From the NCBI GenBank assembly GCA_016256075.1, contig SDVU01000128.1:1-19890 (forward strand): 19,890 bases of DNA. The letters run 5' to 3'. Origin of the DNA: Dictyocoela muelleri (taxonomy: Eukaryota > Microsporidia). This document shows positions 1-9,751 of this stretch, piece after piece (the first letter of the stretch is position 1; each line of letters begins with the position of its first letter). A program made the translations under genes and the position numbers. The notes beneath the pieces are model-generated. The model saw only the letters and a program-made list of their open reading frames with translations, was not told the origin of the DNA and searched no databases.

Positions 1-83
1 ATTAAAGAGTGACGTCAGCGGGATTCGAACCACGATACTTAAATTTTACATTCAAGAGTGTTAACCACTGAGCTATCCGGCCA
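1..83 (-). repeat. tRNA-like head of a putative SINE, copy 1 (runs off the window)
   Basis: Read on the minus strand, this holds an exact Pol III A box (TAGCTCAGTGG, 75 to 65) and an exact B box (GGTTCGAATCC, 31 to 21), 33 nt apart as in a tRNA. The cloverleaf is broken: the acceptor stem pairs at about 4 of 7 positions, the D stem at 1 of 4 and the T stem at 2 of 5. It is therefore not a working tRNA gene. A diverged copy lies at 1856-1912 in the same orientation, roughly 70% alike. I infer the 5' head of a tRNA-derived SINE whose body continues beyond base 1. It ends 17 nt from the hAT stop codon, as if it inserted into the hAT 3' region. The alternative is a decayed tRNA pseudogene. Confidence 0.6.
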
Positions 84-1695
84 TCAAAGTTTTTCAATCT
101 TAAAAAGATTGTCTCTTATCTGAAAATATGTTTCTGTATGAAGAGAAAGCTCTCTCAACCGAAGCACTGTTTAGTTGGATAAAATTAAAGATTTTGTCTT
201 CTCTTTTACCTCTCATTCCATTAAAATTTAGAAAATATTGAATATCTGGATTCTTCAATAGAGAAGCATCGAGGTATGCTCCTAAGAAATCATCATTGTG
301 ACATTTTTCTAAGCAATAGTATAAAATCATTATTTGCGACTCTGTACTGAGCAAAGAGCTTTCTAATGCTCTAATTTTAGTTGGAAGAAAATAATAATTC
401 TGAACAAATCGTAATTCAACTTCGAATTCAACAGAGTTAAATACCTCAAAAAATTTTGTACCACATTTAATGTCCATGGCGTTTATAAAAAGTCCTATAG
501 CTTGAAAATTTTCGTATAAGTACACAGCAAACGATATCCATGTTCTCCACCTAATGAGAATCGGAAACTTTGTTAGAGTAACATTGACTATTTCTTTATA
601 AATTTTATTATTCACCTTATTCTTCACTAGCCACTTCTTTAGGACTGAAATGATCTCGTTAACTCTCAGGCTTTTATCTCTAATATTTTCAGAGACATTG
701 TGCAAAGCATGAGAAAGACATGTTACATGCTTTAGATTTGGAAAAAGGTCCTTTAGCAATTTCCCCGTACATTTAGCTGATTCAGCTTGGTCTGATATGA
801 TCAATCTGAATCTTTTATGATCAAAATAAAGGCCAATAAAATCGTACAAGCTCTTCAAAATCTCTCTATTTAAAGAAACACTTGAGGTATCTATAAGTGT
901 CACGGTTTCAACCAGTAAGCACTCTTCCTTTCTTTCATTTCCGCATATACCGATAAGTACTCATAAGATGTTCCTTCCTGTTGAATCAGTCGTTTCATCA
1001 AAAACCATATAAAAGTCTTTGTCATGAAACCTCTTTTTAGCTTCAAGATACTTCTTTTGATATAGTTCGGGTAAGGATGTTTTTCTGTAGTAAGAAGACG
1101 AGTATATAGGAAACGTAAGAAACTTTTATGCAAAAGTTTTGAAAATATTACTGTCTATTTTACTGAGAGAAATATTCAATCCGGTAAAAAGTTCCATTAA
1201 ACCATCATGGAACATCTTATTGTTCTCTATCGGCGTATTACTTTCTATAGAATCACTAATAGGCACTAACGTTCTTCTGGTATGCCCATAGGATAAAAGA
1301 TTCCTCTTTATATTAAATACCCCTCTGCCTGGTTTTAAGGTCAATTTTTTCTGACACGAAGAACAAAAGATGCTTTCATTATTCAAGGTTAGATACGAAT
1401 TATCTTTGAGAATCCTTTCGACAGATTCTTTAAGATTTTCGGATTCATTATTCATTTTTGGGGTAAGATTTACTGAAAGAAAATATAATGAAAAAAAATA
1501 TAAACCCTTTTATATACGAATCATTTTTTATTTTAAAGTTAAGAGCAAAAATTTTAACATTTTTTCGGAGAGTGTTTCTAAATTTGGGGAGTGGGTTTTA
1601 AATTTTTGGGGTGGGTTCTAAATTTTATGAGTGAAATTTCATTTAGCCAGCAAAATTTTTCTTAAAAAAAAAACCAGTCTTTTATCCGAGCCCTA
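84..1695 (-). mobile_element. hAT DNA transposon, 3' end not in the window
   Basis: The element holds a transposase frame (100-1455), about 240 bp of 5' sequence and a 5' terminus. The minus strand starts TAGGGCTCGG at 1695, a typical hAT terminus. The flanking bases at 1696 onward match a repeat that runs uninterrupted at 15768, which fixes this border. Near it, at 1586-1627, a G-rich unit of about 21 bp (GGGGAGTGGGTT type) occurs two to three times; such subterminal repeats are usual transposase binding sites in hATs. The opposite terminus is missing: 17 nt past the stop codon the sequence becomes the SINE-like head. I infer that a later SINE insertion separates it and that it lies beyond the left edge. 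Confidence 0.7.
100..1455 (-). pseudogene. hAT transposase (CGBP1-like group), one frame with two in-frame stops
   Basis: Read from the ATG at 1455, the whole 452-codon span stays in one frame with no frameshift. It is cut only by TAA at 1126-1128 and TGA at 961-963. The N-terminus has a BED-type zinc finger remnant (C31-x2-C34, H58), and the usual first His looks to be Asn. The catalytic core shows the first Asp in FDETTDSTGR and the second in IISDQAESAKC, then the Cys/His motif CLSHALHNVSENIRD and an RWRTW motif. The C-terminal hAT dimerisation domain (SVERAFSSYRNIFSDKR) is intact. Length and order match hAT transposases annotated in arthropods as CGG-repeat-binding-protein-like. TGA may replace Trp in a motif I expect to read NILWVLIG. 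Two stops and no indel suggest moderately recent decay. Confidence 0.8.
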
Positions 1696-1912
1696 CTCAT
1701 CACCACACAAAAAATAGTCACCACTGCCTCATTGTAATATTATAACAAGTTTTAATCAGAAATAACTCACTGTATCAACTATAAATTAATTCTATAGTTC
1801 TTTATTTATTGACTGCTTAAATCAAACATCAATTATTTATTAAATTTAGTCACCAAGATTCGTACTATATGATTTAATGTTACATTAAACAGTGTTAACT
1901 AATGAGCTTCCT
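1696..1912 (-). repeat. Putative SINE copy 2: head plus part of body, cut by hAT
   Basis: The head (1856-1912) aligns with the tRNA-like copy at the window start, sharing AGCTCA, GTTAACACT, AATGTAA and CGAATC, but the A and B boxes are degenerate. The body from 1696 aligns with 15768-15869, sharing CTCATC-CCACAC, ATTGT-ATATTA and TTAATCAG. The match stops abruptly at 1696, exactly where the hAT terminus begins, so the hAT inserted into this copy. With the part present only in copy 3, the full repeat would be about 440 bp plus tail. This copy is older than copy 1 by decay. Confidence 0.6.
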
Positions 1913-2327
1913 TGCTTAATTATATATTATAAATAATATTTAATAAAAAACTCTTTGGAGAGTTGACGCGTTTTTAAAAAGACAAAATGATACCATCCGT
2001 GATTAAATAGGTCGATATTTATTTTTCTTTGATCTGCAACTCGCACAATTGGTCAGTTGCGAATAATTCGCCTCCAAAAAATCTGAAAATTATATACCCC
2101 TATAGTTCAGTTAAATCATATAATTTATAAAAAAAATATTTGAAATAAATGGAAAAGTGCTCGTATTCATTGTTATAGCTTTAATATTAAAAGATTGTGT
2201 CTAAACAAAACTAAATGAATGTCTCATAATCGTGATAAGAAATGCTCTTATTCTATGGAATTAGTTTGAATAATATTATTTTAAAATCAATAGATCATAA
2301 TCACCTTCAAAATTTTAAAGAAAACGA
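1913..2327. other. AT-rich gap, no gene seen
   Basis: No coding frame is recognisable. There is a small inverted repeat at about 2035-2062 (GCAACT ... AGTTGC), and a short stretch near 1957 (GGAGAGTTGAC) matches the tail end of the SINE-like repeat at 15575. Both may be fragments of older repeats. Confidence 0.4.
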
Positions 2328-3617
2328 GACATTTTTTATTTTCGATACAATAAAAATGGAAATTTCCTGTTATATGCCGATTTAAAAAAATATAAGCTGA
2401 TTCACAAAAATTAAAAAAATAAGCCCTTATTAATTTTGTTAAGAAGTTTAATAATGCAATTTGGTCACATATCTTTCAATAAAAGGGTTTCATTTTTATA
2501 GACGTCTTTTTATATTTTATAGACACCTTTTTGCAAATATATAGACCAATTTTGCCAGAGTTATAGATTATCCGTGAAAATTCGTCTAGATTAATTAATT
2601 TTTTAAACTATTTTTAAAATCATTTTTTAACCTTTATTTTTTTAACTCTTATTTTCTTAACCCTTATTTTATAGCCGCGTTTTCTTCCATTTTATTTTTA
2701 ACCACTATGCTTTAACTTTTTAGTTCATTTTTTAAATTATTATTTAAAAACAATATTGCCGTTATCACGAGGAACGCGACGTGTTTTAGAATAAAAAGAA
2801 TTAAACCCTCCTTGAAATAACCTTTATTTAAATTCTTGGTGTTGCCTCTAAAGTTGTTCGTTTTTCGTTGATCCCGCATGTGTATCCATGCTTTTAGAAT
2901 TTATATACTTTTCATCAATTTTTGTAAAATTGATTTTAAATCATTTAGCAGGTATAAATCAAATTTTTCTTGCAATCTTAACACACTCGTTTAATGTGGG
3001 ATTGTTTAACATTTACACAATATTTTATATTCCTTATTTTTCGACTCCTATTTTTTACCATTATTATTTAGCCCTTTTTACTCTTGTTTTCCCAACTTCT
3101 ATTTCTCGGTCCTTATTATTTTCAAACATTTTTTGATCCTTATTTTCAGTCCCTATTCATTAGCCCTAATTTTTTGACCCTTGTTTTTCAGCCCTTTTTT
3201 TGACCCTAATTTATGAAACTTTGTTAAAAAATTAAGTCTAAAAAATAAAGGCTGAAAAATAATGGTCAAAAAATGAGGGTTAAGAAATAAGGGCTAAAAA
3301 ATAAGGGTTAGTAAAATGAGGGCTAAAAAATAATGATTACAAATATGTGTTAAAAATTTATTAATCTTGGCGAAATTGTCACTGGTAGTCTATAACTCTG
3401 CCAAAATGGGTATATAAATTTACAAAAATGTGTCTATAAAAATAAAAGAGAGCGTCTATAAAAATGAAAACCCCTATATTGAAGAAAAGGCGACCAAATT
3501 GCATTATTAAATTTTTTAGGAGCTTCATTCTTTAAATTTTTATAAATTGGCTTATATTTTTTTTTATCGGCTTATATTTTTTAATCGCTTATAATGGGAA
3601 ATGTCTATAAAAATGTG
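2328..3617. mobile_element. Foldback-type element with arms made of tandem units
   Basis: The two ends are inverted copies of each other over roughly 300-390 bp. From outside in, both arms carry ATATAAGCC units, then TTTAATAATGCAATTTGGTC, then TTTATAGAC units, then GCAGAGTTATAGA or its variant, then a minisatellite of about 14 bp (CCCTTATTTTTTAGC type). The minisatellite is at 2605-2720 on the left and inverted at 3224-3345 on the right, with more left-orientation units at 3040-3215. No transposase frame is seen, so it is non-autonomous. I see no clear target duplication. This architecture resembles Foldback or MULE-related foldback elements; the superfamily is unassigned. Confidence 0.65.
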
Positions 3618-4429
3618 TTTAATGATGACTTTGGGAACATCTGAAGATGTTGTTATTCATTCACTAAAATATGCTTCGTATGAATCAATTAAGTAATTAC
3701 TTAAACAAAAGAGATGATAAAAACATTGAAAATACACAGAAAACAGGCACAAATATAGTTTTTGGATCTTACTACCAGGTAGGGAGAGGTCCATGAAAAA
3801 TTATGTGAAAAATAAATATTAAAAATAATAAAAACATTATAGGGGTAACTTTTTATTCAAATATATTTTTAAAATACCAAAAAATCTATTTGATATTGAT
3901 TTTAGAGTTATCTTTTTAATATAATACTTTTTAATATAAAATTCATAAATATAATCTTCCATATTTTCTTTTTTAACACCATGTCAGATTTTATATTCTA
4001 CTTTTAGGTGAGACCATGGATTTTCAATTAGATTAGTATGTTAACCATCTGAATTTTTAAAACCCTGATTATGATACAATTATATGTTTATATCCATATT
4101 TTCAGATTGCTAGAGGATAAGATAAAAAACATGCAATATGACTATCGAATTCAGTAATATGTTTAAATTTAAAATGTTTAAAACAGTTGGAGCTTCTCTA
4201 TTAATAGATTTTTAAAAAAATGTTTTCGGTAACTTCGACGCCTTCTATTAACCATTGGATCCATTTAAATCATACATACTTGATGGATTTACAATTATTC
4301 AACCTTGACAAATCGCAGTCTCATCAAGTTTACATAAATTTTTTTCCTCTATTTTACAAAATATTTTCTGAATGCTTTCTTTTAATTGTTTTTTTAATTA
4401 ATTTCTTTAATTTATATGTTGTTTTTGAA
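3618..4429. other. AT-rich gap, no gene seen
   Basis: No recognisable protein family. On the minus strand, CCATGGTCTCACCTAAAAG at about 4000-4019 resembles the termini of the MULE at 6626-8337 and may be a solitary decayed end. The open frame at 4220-4450 is hydrophobic and low in complexity and I do not call it a gene. Confidence 0.35.
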
Positions 4430-5726
4430 TTTATTACAGTCAACAACTGACTTGACAACAATCGAAATTGACGAAAATGCATATACATACCTCAAAACAA
4501 ATAGAGGTTTTTAAAAACACGGATAAGTGTGTTTGGGGTAAGTTGTGTTTTTATACGATAAATTAAGTAAAAAAAATATGAATTGAATCTAGAAACATCT
4601 CTATTCCTAATTTTAGACATGTTTTCACATCTTTCATATTCCTAAATGTTTCTAAATACCGCGAATTGATTTAAAATTTTAATTGATTTCTCATTATCAA
4701 TAAATATTTCATCATAAACATTAAATATTTTATTATTCATAATAAGCCGAATACTTTATGCGTAAATTTTGGGTTTTTTTTAATAAAAAATTTTTCTAAA
4801 AAATCTTAAATTTTACGGTTGCGCCGAAAAACCTATATATTTGTTGAGGAATATAATAACGATATAACTAACACAATTATAAAAAAAAACAAAAGCGGAT
4901 TATTTTATCAATTTGATTCGGGAAAAGATAATTATGACCGAATTATTTTTTTAGTACAGAAGTTAATTTTTTACATTTGTCTAAATCAAAAGTTTGGATT
5001 GCCGACCGGGCCTTTAAGTCTTGTCCTAAAATTTTTTATCCTATATATTATTTTGGAAATTTTTTATAGTCATTAATTGCCTTTATGTTATTTCTTAATG
5101 AATAAAAAGACTGTTAAATCATATGAAAGAGGATTTAAATAATTGAAAGAGAAATGTAAAACCTTAGCCATTAGAAAATATAATTGATTTTGACAGGGCG
5201 CCTGAATTTCTTTTAAAAATCTTTTCCAGAATTCCAAAATTGTGGTTGCTTTTTTTTTCTGTCAAAATATTTACAGGTTTGTAAATGAAAAAAAAATAGG
5301 CAATTATATAAATCTAATACGAAGTTTATAATTGACATCAAAATGAAACGGCCTTTTCATTTTTGCAAAAAAATTGAAAAAATAGGGTTCTTTTTGCGAG
5401 ATTTATTAAATCAAAAGTTTTTTTACCGATTTGTTAAAGGTGTGTGACTGGTTTAAGAGTCTATATTTACGAAATGAAAATACCGCGTGTGTTTTTAATA
5501 TCGACTTTTGGTCATCATATACAAGAATAATTAACGATCCGCCTTTGACAACAAATGTAATTGAAAACTGAAATCGAAGTTTAAATTTTAATATATGCAT
5601 TCCGCATCCAAGTATAACAGTTTTAATTGATGAATCATTAAAAGAACAGTTAAAAGTCGAATTTATAAAAGAACAGTTAAAAGTCGAATTTAAAACTGCA
5701 CACTTATTACATGAATATTGTTAAAA
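4430..5726 (+). pseudogene. Decayed FLYWCH/MULE transposase
   Basis: MULE fragments appear in order in shifting frames. Near 4460 a FLYWCH-like start reads TIEIDENAYTYLKTNRG. From 4819 come FYQFDSGKDNYDRIIFLV, then WIADRAFKSCPKIFYPIY near 5000, the usual DGTFK-CP-FYQ-Y motif with the first Asp. Next are PLCYFLMNKKTVKSYERGF, then DFDRAPEF with the second Asp. The tail at 5490-5726 reads FWSSYTRIINDPPLTTNVIEN, a stop where Trp is usual, NRSLN and HPSI. At least five stops or frame changes separate these pieces, so it cannot make a working protein. A nine-residue unit, KEQLKVEFI, is duplicated near the end. The sequence differs from the MULE at 6741, so this is a separate lineage. I cannot assign its terminal repeats. 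Confidence 0.7.
5639..5692 (+). repeat. 27-bp tandem duplication
   Basis: TAAAAGAACAG starts at 5639 and again at 5666, and each copy continues into TTAAAAGTCGAATTTA. The period is 27 bp, nine codons, so the duplication keeps the MULE reading frame (KEQLKVEF twice). It could be an ancestral feature of the protein tail or slippage after decay. Confidence 0.8.
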
Positions 5727-5945
5727 AAACATAATAATTTAATAAAAAAATATTTTAAAAAACATTTACAAAAAATATGATAAATTTGGATTTTTTAAGG
5801 TATATTTTAACGAAAATTTAAAGTAAAAATATAATAATGTTCTTTATTTTAAAAGGATTCGTTTTTTTATAATTTTATCTTATCATTATTTTTCAATTTT
5901 TGTTCAATTTTCTATTTAGTTTTTTGATTTTTATCTGATTTTTTT

Positions 5946-5996
5946 AGGGCAAATTGTTCGCAACTCGCTCCATAGAGCGAGTAGCGACAAAGCCCT
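5946..5996. mobile_element. 51-bp near-perfect palindrome, minimal MITE-like hairpin
   Basis: AGGGC at the left pairs with GCCCT at the right, TCGC with GCGA, and ACTCGCTC (5963-5970) with GAGCGAGT (5975-5982) around a CATA loop. The stem is GC-rich in an AT-rich setting. GATTTTT precedes it and GATTTTT follows it, which may be an 8-9 bp target duplication. It looks like two terminal inverted repeats with nothing between them. A structured RNA or a terminator-like hairpin is the alternative. Confidence 0.5.
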
Positions 5997-6625
5997 GATT
6001 TTTAGACTCTAAATTTAATTTGAATTTATTCTTATTGACGAGATCAAATTCAAAGATGTTGGTTAAATAACGTTAATCAAATTATAATGATATCATGAAT
6101 TATTATATCTTTTCGCCGACGCTTTGCGTGCATTGAGTTATTCATGTTGTCTAATTATCTCTTTTCATCAAATTATTAAAATTTCCGTATTACCTCCACG
6201 TCGTCTATCATTTTGATCACCGATAAATCGATCAAATTTCTGCACTTCCGAAAATATACTTATTTAAATAAGCATCTCCAATCTATAATCAAGTAAAAGA
6301 CTATTTTCAATGAACTTATATTTTGATTAATTTATACTTTTAAATTTGTATTCTAGACTGATAAAAATGAAAAATTGATAAAAAAAATTAACGTTTAACC
6401 ACTTGGTGTGTTATAAATTTAATACAAAATACAGAAATAATTTAATATAAATACAACAATGAATTTTATCATTAATTAACCATATTCTAACATTTTAATA
6501 GTTCTTAAATTCATATTATTTTATAAAAAAGCTAAAGAGCATTTATTCATAGTATTTTTTATTTAAAAACAAAATTATTAATCAATTATTATTTTCATGT
6601 TAATTTTTAAAAAAGAAGGGTCTTT
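5997..6625. other. AT-rich gap, no gene seen
   Basis: No open frame of note and no recognisable motif. A slightly GC-richer patch lies at 6113-6240 (TTCGCCGACGCTTTGCGTGC and following) with no identifiable content. Confidence 0.4.
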
Positions 6626-8337
6626 CCATGGTTAGGTCTCAATTCGCCCAATTTTTATTCGCCTAATTTTCATTCACCTACTTTTTTATATAAAAATGCA
6701 ATTTTTTTATAAAAATATTTCTTAGACTCCATTGAAAAATAATTATGGATACTCAGTGAAAAAGGGAGACGTGTTTTAGTTGTCAACTTATTCTTTTTTC
6801 AGAATAAATAGAAATGTTGGAGGAAACAAATTTTATTGGAAATGTAATCAAAGAACATGTTTTTTTACCAGCTGTTTCCATTGGAAAAGATTTGGTGAAA
6901 CAAAAAGGTGAACATAGTCATACGAACGACAAATAGAACCTTTTAATTTTTAATTGAGAGATTTCATAAAGTCTGCTTTGGAAACAACGCCATACAGAGC
7001 AGCACAGCAAATTTATGATAATGCAAAAGATGATCTTGAAGAGTTTTACAATTGGTCAGAATATACTTCAAAACTAATTCCTTCTTTTGATACGGTGAAG
7101 GCTAGTATCTATCGTTATAAATCAAAATTGACCCCTTCAGGACCAATTTTAACAGAAGAGACTTTTGACTTTGATTTTTTTAGATTAACAATGGACCGTA
7201 ATATGCTTCTACAAACGGATTTAGAACCTGAGCAAATGGTAATACTAGGTGATCCTGTTTTTATAAAAAGATTTTCTACTGCAATTCAGTTCAAAATAAT
7301 TATGGATGATACCTTCAAAACAGCTTCATCTAATTTCTATCAAGTTTATATAATCCATGGTTTTTTTTCTAGTCAAAGTTTTCCAATTGTACACTGTTTT
7401 ATGAAGGGGAAAACACAAATAATGTACTCTAAAATGTTTTAAATCATAAAACAAAAGTTAAATCATCTTGATTTCCCCTCTAATCCTAATTTCATTCAAA
7501 TTGATTTTGAAAAGGCTACCTACAATGGAATAAACTCTGAATTTTCTAATGCTGTAATCAAAGGATGTTACTTTCATTTTGGACAAGCCATTGGAGAAGA
7601 GTTCAGAAACAAAAATTGGTAAACCTCTTCAATACTGATGAAACATTTTATTCATGCATACATTTATGCTCTACTCTGCCCCTTGTTCCTTTAGAAGAAA
7701 TTGATACCGCAAGGTATTATATTCTCCCGCTTTGGCAAACAGGAAGCGAAGATGCAAATGATTTAAAAATATATATTGAAAATACATGGTTAAATAACGA
7801 AACATCGTCATTGTTTTGTAGAAATACTTGGAACCATTATGGAACTCTACGTGTAAGAACAAATAATTCTGCAGAGGGATTTCACAACAAACTCAATTCT
7901 ATGGTAAATAAAAATAATGCCAGCTTTGGAGAAATAGGATCGATTTTGAAAAAGATTCAAGTACATAATACAAGCGAGCTTGCTAGAATTGTTTCAGGTG
8001 GATTGCCAAAAAAGATAAAGAGGGATTACATCAGACAAGACCAGAAAATTAATACGATTTGGACAAATTTTTAAAACTGAGAGATTGATCTTTAAACTAT
8101 TATAAAAGGTTTAAAAGAATCAATAAAATTAAATATTTAAAGAAATTATGTAGAAACCAAAAAAATATAATATTTACATTAGTAAATATTTTCTTTAAAT
8201 GTTATCTAAAATTTACATTTGTTTTAAAATTCAAAAAAAATAAGCGAACTAAAAGTAGGCGAACTAAAATTAGGCGAATAAAAAATAGGCGAATAAAAAT
8301 TATGCGAACTAAAACTAGGTGAATAGAGGTACCACGG
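6626..8337 (+). mobile_element. MULE transposon with tandem-repeat terminal inverted repeats
   Basis: The ends are inverted: the left starts CCATGG (6626) and the right ends CCACGG (8337). Each is followed inward by several units of an ATTCGCCTAATTTTT type motif, about three on the left to 6690 and five on the right from 8240. Between them lies the FLYWCH/MULE transposase relic in the expected orientation. Length (1.71 kb) and layout fit an autonomous-type Mutator-like element. I see no matching 9-bp target duplication, consistent with age. Confidence 0.75.
6741..8074 (+). pseudogene. MULE transposase with FLYWCH zinc finger, broken
   Basis: The N-terminal FLYWCH domain reads NYGYSVKKGDVF, a stop, RINRNVGGNKFYWKCNQRTC, and, after a frame change, GEHSHTND, which gives the Cys/His set. 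The 6954-7442 frame carries the linker and the MULE core start, MDDTFKTASSNFYQVYIIHG, with the first catalytic Asp. After an in-frame TAA at 7440-7442 the same frame goes on with FIQIDFEKA (second Asp) and the C-x2-H motif GCYFHFGQAIGEEF. After another frame change near 7610 comes VNLFNTDETFYSCIHLC and then RTNNSAEGFHNKLNSMV, the usual NN-E-FH motif holding a conserved Glu. About two stops and two to three frameshifts break it. It is the only sizeable gene inside this element. Confidence 0.8.
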
Positions 8338-8570
8338 TAAATTGTATAAGAAGACTATGATTAAAATTATGAGCTAGCCTCTGGAATTCAAACTTTTTTC
8401 AATTAATTAGGAATATATAATATACATAAATATTTATAAATTTTTATTTAAAAATAAACAAAAAAAAACTTTTATTTTCAGAATTTTTAGAAATAAAAAA
8501 TTTTTTTCAATAATTTTGGCAGCTTAACGACCAAATATTTTTGTTTAAAATATATTTTTTACCGAAAGGC
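8338..8570. other. AT-rich spacer
   Basis: A/T runs with no recognisable feature, between the MULE end and the tandem array. Confidence 0.4.
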
Positions 8571-9290
8571 GGAAAATAGGCGTATCCTATATATTGCACT
8601 TAAAAAAACGTCTAAATTTGCCAAAACTTTCCATAGGGCATTTTAAAAATACCCAAAATGCTTAAAAACCTTTATAGAATATTATAAAATCAATAAAATT
8701 TCTTAAATCTCTATGGTACACTTAAAAAATACCATAATTTACCAACATCTCCTATATGGTCCCAGAAAAACCTAAAAACCCAATAATCCCTATAGGACAC
8801 AAAAGTATAAAATTGCGTCAATTCCTATAGTACACAAAATAAATGCCTATTGTTCTAAAAACTATGACAGGAAACTTTAAATAAATGCCCAGATTTAATG
8901 AACAACTCATATGTGACAATTCAGAAAAATGTCCGGCTATCCAAACACCACTATGTGATACCTTGATAACTGCCTAAATTATAAAAACTTCTATAAGGTA
9001 CTTAAAAAATGCCTAAATTATCTAAAAATCTCTTTAGGTCGCTTTTAAAAGAAAACCTACATTTTTCGAACAACAACCCTTCTCTATAAAAACACTGTGT
9101 CTGCATCAAAAAGCTCTATATGACACAATAAAAATACATGAATATAATATAGAATTCATAAAATGCCTAAATTCACTAACAACACATATAGGTTACTAAA
9201 AAATGCCCAAAATTTTAACAACCTATAATTTACTTTAAAAAATGTACATGATGTCCTCATATAACTTATAGATGACTAAAAAAACACAGG
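8571..9290. repeat. Degenerate tandem array, unit about 35-50 bp
   Basis: A phrase of the form CTATAGGACACTTAAAAAATGCCTAAATT with variants recurs roughly every 30-50 bases (8586, 8630, 8680, 8709, 8750, 8789, 8823 and on to about 9280). Units are strongly diverged and vary in length. No coding frame fits. It may be an old minisatellite or the decayed arm of a foldback element. Confidence 0.6.
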
Positions 9291-9310
9291 CTTTGCTCTA
9301 ACGCGTATAT

Positions 9311-9371
9311 CCGAAATTTTGACCTAAGCAAAATTTCGGAAAATGAGTTCTTTTAAAAAACCGAAATTTTG
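9311..9371. repeat. Perfect 11-bp hairpin plus a third arm copy
   Basis: CCGAAATTTTG (9311-9321) and CAAAATTTCGG (9329-9339) are exact inverted copies around a 7-nt loop. A further CCGAAATTTTG sits at 9361-9371. It may be a transposon end or a small MITE remnant. Confidence 0.6.
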
Positions 9372-9568
9372 TCCCATTAATATAAATTGAATAAATGTAT
9401 TCAGCAAAAAAAGTTAACAAAATACATAAAAGTATTAATAACAATTTATTTTTTTACTAAAAATGTATTTTATTACCGAATTTCCAGGAGTTTATACTGT
9501 TAATCAATTGATTATATCTGGTACACTGTAAACATGATCATTTTCCACATAACCCTTTATATTCTCAT

Positions 9569-9682
9569 TTAAATGTCTTTTAATCGACCAACTGCATAAT
9601 CAAAATTAAGATATCGAGAATTAATAAATCTGGTTTTCTCGGTTTCTTGGCAAAGAGCATCAAAAAACTCTCTGAGGTTGAT
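9569..9682 (-). pseudogene. Possible coding relic, family unknown
   Basis: The minus strand reads open for about 37 codons with a protein-like composition (NLREFFDALCQETEKT followed by RFINSRYLNFDYAVGRLKDI) before TAA at 9569-9571. It begins next to the hairpin at 9680-9703, so anything upstream is lost. Residue variety is higher than in nearby random AT-rich translations. I do not recognise the family, and chance is a real alternative. Confidence 0.25.
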
Positions 9683-9751
9683 ATTTCCCTATCAGGAAAT
9701 ATCACTATGGATTTTTCCGGATAAGGGCTGCGGGATTTTTCCGGAAAAATC
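9680..9751. repeat. Two perfect hairpins
   Basis: GATATTTCC and GGAAATATC (9680-9703) pair around a 6-nt loop. GATTTTTCCGGAAAAATC (9734-9751) is an exact 18-bp palindrome, and a partial copy, GGATTTTTCCGG, lies at 9709-9720. The cluster is unlike the surrounding A/T sequence and may be terminal repeats of a lost element. Confidence 0.6.

Noticed and set aside
12-83. A functional tRNA gene on the minus strand
   Set aside because: Promoter boxes are perfect but acceptor, D and T stems fail to pair and no anticodon arm fits well.
900-1133. Open minus-strand frame of 77 residues
   Set aside because: It is a shadow: the real hAT transposase reads through this region in the other frame with only two stops.
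2888-3136. Hydrophobic open frame, possible membrane protein
   Set aside because: It lies in the T-rich tandem units of the foldback element, which translate to F, I and L by composition.
4220-4450. Open frame of 76 residues
   Set aside because: Low-complexity hydrophobic end, no motif, no support from context.
5406-5600. Minus-strand open frame
   Set aside because: Antisense shadow of the MULE relic, whose plus-strand motifs are clear.
8571-9290. A CRISPR-like array
   Set aside because: Units are too diverged, the spacing is irregular, and the context is eukaryotic transposons.
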